This document shows, piece by piece, positions 36,457-45,173 of a stretch of DNA of 61,836 nucleotides. Each line of letters opens with the position of its first letter. Position 1 is the stretch's first letter. Origin of the DNA: Chryseobacterium gambrini (lineage in GTDB: Bacteria > Bacteroidota > Bacteroidia > Flavobacteriales > Weeksellaceae). The notes below the pieces were generated by a model. It was not told where the DNA came from and ran no database searches. It was given only the letters and a program-made list of their open reading frames with translations. Both the position numbers and the translations under genes were made by a program. The stretch covers positions 1 through 61,836 of the forward strand of contig NZ_FTOV01000019.1 of the NCBI RefSeq assembly GCF_900156825.1, read 5' to 3'.

Positions 36457-37629
36457 TTAATCTGTATCAGGACTTACTTTATTCAGAAAAAGAAAAGTCG
36501 CAACACCTAAAATCGCAGAGGCAGAAGTCGCCAGAATAAAGCTTCCGATAACATACTGCAACAGATTATTTTTTACCAGATCGAAGTTCAGTTCCTGACT
36601 GAAAATATTGCTGTCTCCATGCACAAAAGGAGAACCCAGAAACAGCGAAGCGGCAATAATGAAGGGAATAAAAGGCGGTAAACTTACATTGGATGCAAAA
36701 AAAGCAAGTACTTTATTCAGCTTGAATAGTACAGAAAGAGAAATAACAATCAGCGTATGAAATCCCCAAAATGGAGAAAAGCCTACAAAAACGCCCAAAG
36801 CAATCGAAAAAGCTTTAATTCTGTTGCTTCCGTCACTTTCCAGAACATCTTCTTTTATGAATCTTTTAATGCTTTTTTTTTTGAAATTATTCACGAAGTT
36901 TCGCGGAATAATATAAAGTAAAGTGATGGTAACCAGAATAGTATTCAGAATACTAATCCTCGTAAAATCTTTAAAAGGTCTGAAGTGAGAAACTCTTTCC
37001 GCAGGATCGTAAAGCACCTTCACCGGAACATTTTTAACCGGAACGTGTCTCCACGCTGTTCTCACAATGATTTCAATTTCAAATTCAAACTTTGGCGTAA
37101 AATATTTCTTGGGAATTTTGTGTAAAGGATATAATCGATAGCCGGATTGGGTGTCTTCAAGTTTGATTCCCGTTTCAAACCAGAACCAGAAATTAGAGAA
37201 ACGGTTTCCGAAACTGCTTTTCTTTGGAATTCCGTCCTGCGACATATTTCGATTCCCAATCAATAAAACATCTTCCTTTTCATTCAGCAAAGCCTCCACA
37301 AAAACAGGAATGTCATCCGGATAATGCTGTCCGTCGGAATCAATCGTGATCGCATAATCGTAGCCCTGTTCTTTAGCCTTTCTAAAGCCGATTTTTAAAC
37401 CATTTCCTTTTCCTTTATTCTCCGGTAAATCAATGACTTTGATCTGCGAATAACTTCCTAAAATCTCTTTCGTAGAATCTGTAGAGCCGTCATTTACAAC
37501 AATAATGTCTTCCGTATAATCCAGAACACCGTCGATTACTCTTTTCAGAGTTTTTTCATTGTTATAAGTAGGAATTAAAACACAAATTTTCTTTTCAGAG
37601 ATTGCATTTCGTACTTCAGAAAGATTCAT
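36457..37629 (-). CDS. GT2 glycosyltransferase fused to DUF2062
   Basis: The 390-residue protein has an N-terminal family 2 glycosyltransferase domain (VLIPTYNNEKTLKRVIDG, IIVVNDGSTDST, TIDSDGQHYPDD) and a C-terminal membrane DUF2062 domain from about residue 265. In aryl polyene loci this fusion is a common member and may add a sugar to the lipid-linked product. Its 3' end lies five bases from the convergent C45 gene, with no terminator between them. Confidence 0.85.
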   Translation of the reverse strand: MNLSEVRNAISEKKICVLIPTYNNEKTLKRVIDGVLDYTEDIIVVNDGSTDSTKEILGSYSQIKVIDLPENKGKGNGLKIGFRKAKEQGYDYAITIDSDGQHYPDDIPVFVEALLNEKEDVLLIGNRNMSQDGIPKKSSFGNRFSNFWFWFETGIKLEDTQSGYRLYPLHKIPKKYFTPKFEFEIEIIVRTAWRHVPVKNVPVKVLYDPAERVSHFRPFKDFTRISILNTILVTITLLYIIPRNFVNNFKKKSIKRFIKEDVLESDGSNRIKAFSIALGVFVGFSPFWGFHTLIVISLSVLFKLNKVLAFFASNVSLPPFIPFIIAASLFLGSPFVHGDSNIFSQELNFDLVKNNLLQYVIGSFILATSASAILGVATFLFLNKVSPDTD

Positions 37630-37652
37630 GTAAATGGCTGATTAATCGTTTT

Positions 37653-38129
37653 TTATTTAAAATTTGCCTTTTCAGTCTCCGTCATGGTTTTAGACTGTGC
37701 TGCAAATTTTTTAATATAACTTTTTAAAGCTGAATTTTGTTTGCTGTAATTATTGATGAGAAATACCTTATCATCTTTAAGGCTTCCTCTGTAACCTACA
37801 ATTTTCGGAATGTTTTCCTGAACGCTCATGCGGATCAGTCTTAGTTCAGCATTATTCGGATTGCTTTTAATAACCGCTTCAAGATTGGTTGCTCCTGATT
37901 TTACCAAAGCTTTTCTGTTGTTTTTGGAAATTTTTGCCTCCATAATCTGCGCCGCTGCTTTATATCCCTGAATTGCCGCATCCGATCCCGAAGTTTTTTC
38001 GGCTAAACTGATGAACGCTTCTGTATTGGCATTAGAGCTGCTTGCTTTGGCATAACTTTCTCTCAGAGATTCAAGCCCCGACTGAAAAAAAAGCATAAAA
38101 GCCGTGATGAACGAAAAAATTAATTTCAT
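37653..38129 (-). CDS. Secreted protein of unknown function
   Basis: The 158-residue product has a signal peptide (MKLIFSFITAFMLFFQ). The mature part, with ESYAKASSSNANTEAFISLAEK and NPNNAELRLIRMSVQENIP, looks like helical repeats. Its start overlaps the dehydratase stop by four bases, so translation is coupled. Similar small secreted proteins accompany LolA in flexirubin loci; function unknown. Confidence 0.65.
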   Translation of the reverse strand: MKLIFSFITAFMLFFQSGLESLRESYAKASSSNANTEAFISLAEKTSGSDAAIQGYKAAAQIMEAKISKNNRKALVKSGATNLEAVIKSNPNNAELRLIRMSVQENIPKIVGYRGSLKDDKVFLINNYSKQNSALKSYIKKFAAQSKTMTETEKANFK

Positions 38130-38506
38130 TTTGTCAATTTTTGATAATTTACCGACATTTTTAATGCAATAGTCTCGCCAAAAGAAGTCGTGTTCTTTAC
38201 CTTTACATCTCCTTCATTCTCAGTAATATCAAGCTGAATTTTCAGATCCGGAGTTTCAAAAGGATTGATGATTGCCATAAACTTTACATTCGATGCCGTT
38301 TTTAAAAATAATGAAGAGCCGGTAAATTCTTCCGTAAGTTCCTTCACGATCTGCATCATACAAACTCCCGGTGTTACAGGATTTCCCGGAAAATGTCCCT
38401 TAAAAATATCGTGATCTTTATTCAGGGAAATCTGCGCGGTGAAACTTCCGCTTTCCGTTTTTTCGTAGGATTGTAACGTATAAAAGTCTGTAAGTATTGT
38501 CTGCAT
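38126..38506 (-). CDS. FabZ-like 3-hydroxyacyl-ACP dehydratase
   Basis: The 126-residue hotdog protein has the FabZ signature KGHFPGNPVTPGV with His38. The catalytic Glu that normally follows (PGVLxVE) is Gln52 here (PGVCMMQ). It is expected to dehydrate the 3-hydroxyacyl-ACP in polyene elongation; the Gln may alter or reduce activity. It overlaps the next downstream gene by four bases. Confidence 0.8.
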   Translation of the reverse strand: MQTILTDFYTLQSYEKTESGSFTAQISLNKDHDIFKGHFPGNPVTPGVCMMQIVKELTEEFTGSSLFLKTASNVKFMAIINPFETPDLKIQLDITENEGDVKVKNTTSFGETIALKMSVNYQKLTK

Positions 38507-38638
38507 GATGTATTCTGTTTCAGTTGTTTGAAATCTTTTTCTGAATTTTAAAATTTCAAAAAATTTAATATTTAAACCTTTGCGAAGATATGTTTTTTTG
38601 AAAGGAAAAGAAAATGGTTTTGGTCATCAACATCAATT

Positions 38639-39250
38639 CTATTTCTTAAAATGGAACGTGTAATAACCACCAATCTGAAAAACCATATTTGAATTGGAAA
38701 ATAGGAAGGAGGAATTTTCGTGATCCAGCATTGATGCAAAACCTTTTTTAACTCTTACTTCAATCCCCAGATTTTTAAAAATATCATAACCAAGACCTCC
38801 CGAAAAACCAAGATCAAGTCCGGAATTGTTTTCGCCGACAGCCAAATCCAGAAACGGACCGGCAAAAACACTGAAATTTTTGATATAAATTTTGTTTGTA
38901 AGCTGTACCCCGATAAAATTATAATGCAGTCTTTTTTCCGGAAGAACTCCGTTTTCTGTAGTGTACTGTAAATTGGTTCCCTGTCTGGAATAGTTAACTT
39001 CCGGTTGCAAAGCATAACGTTCTGTAAATCTAATGTTCCCCTGTAATCCAATATAAAAATCGGTTACCGTTTTCAGACTTGTATGAGTTACTTTTTCCGG
39101 GTTTTCATCTTCATGGAGATAAAAGGTTTCATTGCTTCGGTTCGTAAGATTGGCAAAATTTACTCCCGCTCTTATTCCGGGATTGAAAGTAACCTGAGCT
39201 GATAAAAATCCGGAGATCAGAATCAGCAAGGCAAAAATCTTTGTTTTCAT
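38639..39250 (-). CDS. Outer-membrane beta-barrel (PorT-like)
   Basis: The 203-residue protein has a signal peptide (MKTKIFALLILISGFLSAQ) and an aromatic, alternating pattern ending in YYTFHF, typical of the outer-membrane beta-barrel domain family of Bacteroidota (FNPGIRAGVNFANL). It lies next to LolA and a lipoprotein in the pigment locus. Whether it helps place the pigment in the outer membrane is inference. Confidence 0.75.
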   Translation of the reverse strand: MKTKIFALLILISGFLSAQVTFNPGIRAGVNFANLTNRSNETFYLHEDENPEKVTHTSLKTVTDFYIGLQGNIRFTERYALQPEVNYSRQGTNLQYTTENGVLPEKRLHYNFIGVQLTNKIYIKNFSVFAGPFLDLAVGENNSGLDLGFSGGLGYDIFKNLGIEVRVKKGFASMLDHENSSFLFSNSNMVFQIGGYYTFHFKK

Positions 39251-39256
39251 GTAAGG

Positions 39257-39892
39257 TTATTGGTTTTCGGTGATCTGGAATAGTTTTATATTGATTTTAA
39301 AATCTTTATGTTGTAAATTAAGACTGTCTGCAAACATATTTTTCTTTGCATCAAATGTAAAATCGATCTTTTCCTTTTTGTTTTTCGTGTAAACGATTTG
39401 TTTTAACAGATTATTTTCTTTGTTGAAGAACAAATAATACCCTTTCTTATCGATTTTAGAAAGATAAATCTTAGAATTTTCGTTTTCAAAACTTTCTGTT
39501 ACCGGATATTTCTGCTTCAGAAGCTGCTGAAAATCATTCCTCAAAAAATTAATTACGATTTTCTTATCCAGATCAGGAAGAACATAATTCAGCTTGAAAT
39601 CATCTTCAGAAATCTCAAAATCAATCAGTTTATTCCCAAAATCAGAAGTCAGAACCACACGATGGGTCGTTTCGCTGATTTTTTTGATAATTAAAATTCC
39701 GCTCACATGATTTTTATAAATATCCATTTGACATTTATACACATAATCTTCTTTGGATGAAAAATATAAATTTTCCACCGTTTTTTCAGAAGACGGAATC
39801 TGTTTTACATCAGTAAGCTTATACGTTTTGCATGAAGCAAACAGAATGAAAATCAGACTATAAGCTAAATTCCGAAGCTGCAACAGGCGCAT
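39257..39892 (-). CDS. Lipoprotein of unknown function (LolB-like setting)
   Basis: Starting at ATG 39892 gives a lipoprotein signal (LRNLAYSLIFILFASC) and about 211 residues. Mid-protein beta-rich segments (GILIIKKISETTHRVVLTSDFG, FEISEDDFKLNYVLP) suggest a lipocalin- or LolB-like fold. It overlaps the 3' end of lolA by about 35 bases, so it may work with LolA in carrying lipid-like material to the outer membrane. LolB identity is not proven. Confidence 0.65.
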   Translation of the reverse strand: MRLLQLRNLAYSLIFILFASCKTYKLTDVKQIPSSEKTVENLYFSSKEDYVYKCQMDIYKNHVSGILIIKKISETTHRVVLTSDFGNKLIDFEISEDDFKLNYVLPDLDKKIVINFLRNDFQQLLKQKYPVTESFENENSKIYLSKIDKKGYYLFFNKENNLLKQIVYTKNKKEKIDFTFDAKKNMFADSLNLQHKDFKINIKLFQITENQ

Positions 39893-40484
39893 TGATCTTG
39901 GTGTTTTTGAAAACAATATTCGTGGTGTCTCCCGAAGATTCCGTCATATTAACCTGAGAAACCGTAGATTGATTTTTAGGAAAATGCAGCTCGATCTGCT
40001 TGATGTATTTTAAAAGCTGAGCCGATTTCGGAGTGAATTTAGCAATGTTTGAAGTCGCATTCTTCAGGTAAGAAACAGAGAATTCCGGATCGTTGAACAT
40101 TTGTCCGTTTGAGCTTCCTACAATTAATTTGTTGATTTTTTCAAATGTTTTGCTTTTTGCATCCACCGAAGATTTTTTACCCTGATCATTAATCAATATT
40201 TTGTTGTCTTTAAAAACAATGCTGTATTGATAGGGTTTTGTGTACTTCCAACTCAGCATATTCGGTGTTTTCAAAGACATTTTTCCGTAGGTGACAATGT
40301 TTTTATCCAAAAAATCCATCTTTTTGGTCTGAGTAAAATCTGCCTGTAACGTTTTTATTTCTTTGGTTTCCGAAGAAACTTTGGTTACAAATGCTTTCGC
40401 TTCCGCTCCCGACATTGCCGTGTTTTGAGCAAAAACAAAAGTCGAAATTAATAAAAGAGTGCTTAAAGCTATATTTTTAATCAT
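39858..40484 (-). CDS. LolA-like outer-membrane lipoprotein carrier
   Basis: The 208-residue product has a signal peptide (MIKNIALSTLLLISTFVFAQ) and the LolA pattern (IKTLQADFTQTKKMDFLDK, GKMSLKTPNMLSWKYTKPYQ). LolA moves lipoproteins across the periplasm; the copies found in aryl polyene loci are presumed to carry the pigment lipid. It is preceded by a repeat-rich spacer. Confidence 0.8.
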   Translation of the reverse strand: MIKNIALSTLLLISTFVFAQNTAMSGAEAKAFVTKVSSETKEIKTLQADFTQTKKMDFLDKNIVTYGKMSLKTPNMLSWKYTKPYQYSIVFKDNKILINDQGKKSSVDAKSKTFEKINKLIVGSSNGQMFNDPEFSVSYLKNATSNIAKFTPKSAQLLKYIKQIELHFPKNQSTVSQVNMTESSGDTTNIVFKNTKINAPVAASEFSL

Positions 40485-40507
40485 TGTTTAACGTCTTTAA
40501 ATTTAAC

Positions 40508-40596
40508 CACAAGGATGACAAGGTTTTCACAAAGGACACTATTAAAGAATATTTATTAATAATTCTTGTCTTCCTGGTGAAATCCCTGTGGACTTA
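40508..40596. repeat. ACCACAAGG-type palindromic repeat
   Basis: ACCACAAGGATGACAAGG on the left and CCTGGTGAAATCCCTGTGG on the right form an imperfect inverted repeat. It belongs to the same family as the units at 47.05 and 47.6-48.0 kb. Confidence 0.6.
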
Positions 40597-41337
40597 ATGG
40601 CTTTCAAATTTATCAATTGTAAAAGTTGAATAATTTTTCTGCTTCAAAAATACTAATAAATCCTCCAAAACATTGTACGTTTTTTGTGAAGTATCATGAA
40701 GAAGGACAATGCTTCCTTTTTTTAAATTTTTCGTTACTTTCTGGTAGATTTTTTTCTCATCTTCTGTCATCGTATCAAGAGAACGGACGTTCCATCCAAT
40801 GCTTTTTTTGCCAGTTTTTTTGATCGCTTTGGCAATATTCGGATTGGTCACTCCGAAAGGAGGACGGTATAAATTCGTCTTTATATTTCCGGTTTTCAGC
40901 ATGATTTCATCACATTTCTCAATTTCTTCCGTCATTTTTGATGTCGATAAAAAACCGGTGTTGTTGGAGTGCGATAAAGTATGATTTCCAACGGTATGAC
41001 CTTCCGCAATGATTCGTTGAAAAGTTTCAGGATATTTTTCAATCTGTTTTCCGATGCAGAAAAAGGTTGCTTTTACCTCGTTTTCTTTTAAAAGATCTAA
41101 AAATTTTGGGGTGAATTCAGTCGGGCCATCATCAAAAGTCAGTGCCACTTCTCTGATTTTCGTTCTTTTATGCGTAATGCTGTTGACAAAATATCCCAGT
41201 TCAATATCGAAAGAACCCCAGATTACAAGCGCAGAAAACAGCAAAAAACAGAACAGATACACCCAAAAACTTCCGTGAAACGCGAAAATAATAACGTTGC
41301 AGAAAAGATAAAATAAGATAAATAGATAGTGTTTCAT
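40594..41337 (-). CDS. Polysaccharide deacetylase (NodB) family
   Basis: The 247-residue protein has two N-terminal membrane segments and a NodB domain with LTFDDGPTEFTP (catalytic Asp pair), the metal-binding HTVGNHTLSH and LYRPPFGVTN. The family deacetylates N-acetylated sugars or peptidoglycan. In this locus it may act on the sugar moiety of the pigment or its carrier; that is inference. Confidence 0.82.
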   Translation of the reverse strand: MKHYLFILFYLFCNVIIFAFHGSFWVYLFCFLLFSALVIWGSFDIELGYFVNSITHKRTKIREVALTFDDGPTEFTPKFLDLLKENEVKATFFCIGKQIEKYPETFQRIIAEGHTVGNHTLSHSNNTGFLSTSKMTEEIEKCDEIMLKTGNIKTNLYRPPFGVTNPNIAKAIKKTGKKSIGWNVRSLDTMTEDEKKIYQKVTKNLKKGSIVLLHDTSQKTYNVLEDLLVFLKQKNYSTFTIDKFESH

Positions 41338-41387
41338 CTTTATTGTCTTTAAATTTTGGGTTTAAAATATTCACAATCTGTATCCAT

Positions 41388-41520
41388 GCTGTCATTCTGA
41401 ATGAAGCTAAGCGGAAGGAAGAATCTCAAATTAATATTCTTAATGTTTACGCTAAAATAAACCATTAAGTTTTAGTTTAGAAGTTAAGATTATTAAGAGA
41501 TTTCTCCTTCGTCGAAATGG
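41388..41520. repeat. Second copy of GTCATTCTGA-type repeat
   Basis: GTCATTCTGAATGAAGCTAA at 41390 onward and GATTTCTCCTTCGTCGAAATG near 41500 match the arms of the 34.7-kb element, with a longer, diverged centre. It lies in the gap between the deacetylase and the chain-length-factor-like gene. Confidence 0.6.
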
Positions 41521-41581
41521 TAATTATGCTGTTTTTCTTTGCTAAATAGAATACTCCTGCAAACGGAACCTATTTTCAATT

Positions 41582-41614
41582 AAACCTAACAGGTTTCAAA
41601 AACCTGTTAGGTTT
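41582..41614. terminator. Perfect hairpin ending the ketosynthase operon
   Basis: AAACCTAACAGGTTT at 41582-41596 is perfectly self-complementary to 41600-41614 around a CAA loop, with T and A tracts flanking. It would end minus-strand transcription just after the CLF-like gene. Similar CCTAACAGG palindromes are frequent in flavobacterial genomes, so it may also be a dispersed repeat. Confidence 0.75.
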
Positions 41615-41619
41615 TACTT

Positions 41620-42681
41620 TTAAGCTTTCTCCAACAAAACCAGACTGTGATCATTTCCTCCTAAATGATTGTAAAGCAGAACATTTTTAATTTCTTCTTT
41701 TTTAAGATCGTTAATCATCATCACTTCCGGAATCTCCTGATTTTTAAGAATATGACAAGCCATAAAGGTAGAAAAACCACTTGCCGTATTAAATTCACCA
41801 CTCAAATGTTTGTAATACAGCAAAGTCGAGTTGTCAAACGAACCCATTGCATTTTTGTAATAAACATCCGATTTTAAATCTCCGCTGAAACCTAAAATAA
41901 CCGCATCGATATCTTTATTCGTTAAATTATTTTTAGCCAGAAAATCTTCAATAAACTGCTGAGTTTCTTCCAAATCTAATTTGTTAGTGATCTGAATATC
42001 CAATAATTGAGCATAAGAGCTTTCTGTTTTTTCCTTTCCTAAGACAAAAAAACTAGCACCTTCTCCCCAAATGACACCTTCTATTTCAGAATTCAGAAAA
42101 TCAACAGGAAGATTTTCTTCTTTTTTAATGGTTTTGTTTAATTTGTACAGTTCCATCACTCTTTCCGTCTGTTCGTCTGTTGAACCGACCAGAACGTTTT
42201 CAGCTTCACCGTCATTAATCTGTAATTTTCCATCTAAAAACGAAAATTCCAGAGACGACGAAGTGTTTACATACGTGAAATTGTACGCGTGACATTGCAA
42301 ACCTAAAGCGATTTGTCCTGCAACCGTATTGTGAGTAGACTGAATAAAATAGGTCGGAGTCAGAAACTCTTCATGATTATCCAGCACATTTTTCAGAAAC
42401 TTTTCCGAATCCTGAGAACAGCCCATTCCGGTTCCTGTGATAATCGCATCTGGATTTTCAATTCCTGCTTCTTTTAAAGCGTATTGAGAAGCTACGGAAC
42501 TCATTTTTACCGTTTTAGACATTCTTCGGATCATTGCAGGAGGAATGAATTCTTTGTAAACAGGTTCAATAGCTTTTAAAACCTGAACTGAATTTTCAGG
42601 TTTGAGATTACGGAAAAAATCTTCATTTAAAGTGTCCTGAGCTGAAATACAGGCTGCACTGTTGATGTAAACGGCACTCAT
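41620..42681 (-). CDS. Chain-length-factor-like ketosynthase without active Cys
   Basis: This protein of about 353 residues has the ketosynthase fold but no TACSS motif; the position reads NTSSSLE, and the catalytic His blocks are not present. It directly follows an active ketosynthase (42678-43877) with overlapping ATGA, as in KS-CLF pairs, so it is likely the inactive partner that sets chain length in aryl polyene synthesis. ATG 42681 (MSAVYINS) is preferred over the upstream frame. Confidence 0.78.
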   Translation of the reverse strand: MSAVYINSAACISAQDTLNEDFFRNLKPENSVQVLKAIEPVYKEFIPPAMIRRMSKTVKMSSVASQYALKEAGIENPDAIITGTGMGCSQDSEKFLKNVLDNHEEFLTPTYFIQSTHNTVAGQIALGLQCHAYNFTYVNTSSSLEFSFLDGKLQINDGEAENVLVGSTDEQTERVMELYKLNKTIKKEENLPVDFLNSEIEGVIWGEGASFFVLGKEKTESSYAQLLDIQITNKLDLEETQQFIEDFLAKNNLTNKDIDAVILGFSGDLKSDVYYKNAMGSFDNSTLLYYKHLSGEFNTASGFSTFMACHILKNQEIPEVMMINDLKKEEIKNVLLYNHLGGNDHSLVLLEKA

Positions 42682-43877
42682 GATTTTGAGAAAATTAAAG
42701 TTGAACAATTTCCTCCAAAACCAAATGAATTGGAAAGAACGTGGTTGATGTTTTTCTCTTTAAGCTCCGTTACCGGCGTTAAATCAAACTCTGCCATTTT
42801 TGTTTTAAAGTTCAGATTCGGGAAAATGATATTATTTTGAATCGCCAAAAGAGAATACACGGCTTCAATTCCCGCCGCCGCAGCAAGCGTATGACCGGTA
42901 AACGCTTTTGTAGAACTGAATTCCGGAACATTGTTTTCCCCAAAAATCCGGATCATTGCAATTCCTTCCGATAAATCGTTATTTGGCGTTGCTGTTCCGT
43001 GAACGTTGATGTAATCGATATTTTCTTTATCTAAGCCCGAAACTTTTAATGCTTTTTCCATCGCTAAATAAGCTCCCTGTCCGTTTTCCGAAGAAGCGGT
43101 TTGGTGATGCGCATCATTGGCATTTCCGTAACCGGAGAGATAACCCAAAACTTTTTTATTTTCTTTTTTTACGACTTCATCAGATTCTAAAACGATGAAA
43201 GCGGCAGCTTCACCCAGATTCAGACCTTTTCTGTCGTTGTCGAAAGGCGTATTGTAAGAATCCGTTAAAATCATCAACGTATTGAAACCGTTCAAAGTAA
43301 ATTTTGAAAGAGAATCTGTTCCGCCGACAATTACACGGTCTAAAACGCCGTTTTTAATCAGTTTTGCGCCCATCATAATCGCGTTTGCCGCCGATGAGCA
43401 AGCTGTACTGATGGTGGAAACCATACCTTTTAATCCGAGATAATCAGCGATTAACAAAGACGAATTTCCCGCGTCGTGTGAGTCAATGTATTTTTGCTTT
43501 TCAGGAAAGTCTTCATAGGAGTAGAAATATTTTTCGGTAACATCCATTCCGCCAACACTGGTTGAAGAAATCAGTCCCATTTTATATTCATTGATATCCG
43601 AAATTCCGGCACTTTCCAAAGCTTCTTTTGCCGCCATCATTCCTAACAGAGCGGTTCTTGTTGCATGATGATCTTCTTTAAGCTGAAGTTTTGCGGCAAG
43701 TTCTTCATTAGACAATTTGATTTCGCCTGTTTTGATGTTTCCTTTATGACGTGTTTCAAACAAAGTAATGTCCGAAATCCCGTGCTTTCCGGAAGTCAGC
43801 GAACTCAGATTTTCCTCCACATTGTTTCCAATGGCGGAAATGATGCCCATTCCTGTTATGGCAATTTTTTGACCCAT
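42678..43877 (-). CDS. Beta-ketoacyl-ACP synthase, partner of the CLF-like protein
   Basis: The 399-residue condensing enzyme has all catalytic residues: Cys160 (STACSSAANAIM), His293 (NVHGTATPNND), Lys324 and His329 (SSTKAFTGHT). It should form the active half of the KS-CLF heterodimer that builds the aryl polyene chain. It lies between an ACP gene and the CLF-like gene. Confidence 0.88.
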   Translation of the reverse strand: MGQKIAITGMGIISAIGNNVEENLSSLTSGKHGISDITLFETRHKGNIKTGEIKLSNEELAAKLQLKEDHHATRTALLGMMAAKEALESAGISDINEYKMGLISSTSVGGMDVTEKYFYSYEDFPEKQKYIDSHDAGNSSLLIADYLGLKGMVSTISTACSSAANAIMMGAKLIKNGVLDRVIVGGTDSLSKFTLNGFNTLMILTDSYNTPFDNDRKGLNLGEAAAFIVLESDEVVKKENKKVLGYLSGYGNANDAHHQTASSENGQGAYLAMEKALKVSGLDKENIDYINVHGTATPNNDLSEGIAMIRIFGENNVPEFSSTKAFTGHTLAAAAGIEAVYSLLAIQNNIIFPNLNFKTKMAEFDLTPVTELKEKNINHVLSNSFGFGGNCSTLIFSKS

Positions 43878-43885
43878 CTTTTAAT

Positions 43886-43948
43886 AATGTACCAATGTAT
43901 CAGTTTAACAGCCTAACAATATTGGTACATTGCTAAATTGATACATTG
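43886..43948. repeat. Nested inverted repeats upstream of the KS gene
   Basis: AATGTACCAAT at 43886-43896 is inverted at 43921-43931, and CAATGTATCAGTTTA at 43893-43907 is inverted (one mismatch) at 43934-43948. The two partly overlapping hairpins cannot both form at once, which would permit alternative RNA folds. Confidence 0.6.
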
Positions 43949-43958
43949 TTAGATTGAA

Positions 43959-44216
43959 TTATTTTGTTCTGTTTTCTTCGATGAATTTTGCCATGGTTTC
44001 GATGGACGTAAAAATCTCCTTTCCTTTTTTCGGATCGGCTAATTTTATTCCGTATTCTTTATCCAAAAGAACGATCAGCTCCAGAGCATCAATAGAATCC
44101 AAACCAAGACCTCCTCCAAATAAAGGATCTGTATCTTTGATTTCTTCTACTGCAACGTCTTCTAAATTAAGAACTTCGATGATTTTGTGTTTTAATTCTT
44201 CTCTTAAGTTTTCCAT
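43959..44216 (-). CDS. Acyl carrier protein, arm 2
   Basis: The 85-residue ACP carries Ser41 in GLGLDSIDALELIV for the phosphopantetheine arm. It is different from the ACP at 31.7 kb (GGGLGLDSIDAL versus LGLDSLDYI), so the two may serve different chain types or steps. It precedes the KS-CLF pair. Confidence 0.88.
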   Translation of the reverse strand: MENLREELKHKIIEVLNLEDVAVEEIKDTDPLFGGGLGLDSIDALELIVLLDKEYGIKLADPKKGKEIFTSIETMAKFIEENRTK

Positions 44217-44330
44217 AAAATTAATTTGAAAATATGTTAATGAGACAATTTGAAAATGTATTAACTAATTGTTATGCTTTATTGACATGATTTTACATTT
44301 TCAAATCAGCACATTTTCAAATTATCAAAT

Positions 44331-44870
44331 TTATAATGTCAGCAAATATACAAAAGCTTTGTAACTTTCCTGATATAGTTCTACCCAGCCACACAATACT
44401 TTATCTGCCTTTCCGGACTGTAAAAGCTGTGCTGAATAATTGTTTAAAAATTCTTCATCCAATTCATCCAAAACAAAAAACGCATTTTCGGTCTGCATTT
44501 TGTGTCTGATGCTGATTTCACCTACGCAGATATTCGGTAAAGTATACACAAAAACCGCGGGACTCGGAAAGTAATTTTCCTGAGAATTGATGCTTTCCTG
44601 ATATTTAAAATCGGTATCTAAGCTTGATGATCTGTTTGCAAAAACCAATGCAGTTCTGCTTTGGTCTTCATCCTTGAGAATAATTTCAGAGGCAAGAAAA
44701 GCGAGTTTGCTTAAATGATCCATTTTATGAAATTTCGGATAATTCAGCGCTAAACTTTTATAAGCTTCTTTCGCAAAGTCTGAGAAGTTTTCAGTGGGGG
44801 TTTCAAAAATAACCTCGTTGTTGAGAACTATTTTTGAATTTTCTATGGTGCAGATGTCTGTTTTCTTCAT
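44331..44870 (-). CDS. Small ketosynthase-like protein without catalytic Cys
   Basis: The 179-residue protein resembles the N-terminal part of ketosynthases found in aryl polyene loci (SRTALVFANRSSSLDTD, FVYTLPNICVGEISIRHK, ADKVLCGWVELYQ). It has no complete catalytic set and is less than half normal length, so a structural or regulatory role in the KS complex is more likely than catalysis. The flanks are rich in AATTTGAAAATGT repeats. Confidence 0.65.
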   Translation of the reverse strand: MKKTDICTIENSKIVLNNEVIFETPTENFSDFAKEAYKSLALNYPKFHKMDHLSKLAFLASEIILKDEDQSRTALVFANRSSSLDTDFKYQESINSQENYFPSPAVFVYTLPNICVGEISIRHKMQTENAFFVLDELDEEFLNNYSAQLLQSGKADKVLCGWVELYQESYKAFVYLLTL

Positions 44871-44888
44871 GAGTAAGTTTCAAAAAGA

Positions 44889-45173
44889 TTAGGGCTTTTT
44901 TGTTGGATTTTGATGGGTGTTGAAAACAGATAGTATAATGATTTTGTTATCAATAATATCAAAAATTATGAGGTAAGGAAATTTCTGTACAAATGCTTCT
45001 CTGTAATTTTTTTTTATCTCGAAATGTTTTGGGTGGTCTTGAATTCTAACAAAGTATTTGTTTAGTTGCTTCATGAATTTTTCGCCTAAGCCTTTTTGTG
45101 CATTTTCATAATAAATATAGGCTTCAAGAATTTCTAAACTTGCTTCTTCCTGTATAATTAATTCATAAATCAT
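44889..45173 (-). CDS. RelE/ParE-type toxin
   Basis: The 94-residue protein begins IYELIIQEEASLEILEAYIYYE and ends with VQKFPYLIIFDIIDNKIIILSVFN, the pattern of ParE/RelE-superfamily toxins. The upstream antitoxin frame overlaps its start by four bases. It sits inside the pigment locus, apart from any mobile-element gene. Confidence 0.82.
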   Translation of the reverse strand: MIYELIIQEEASLEILEAYIYYENAQKGLGEKFMKQLNKYFVRIQDHPKHFEIKKNYREAFVQKFPYLIIFDIIDNKIIILSVFNTHQNPTKKP

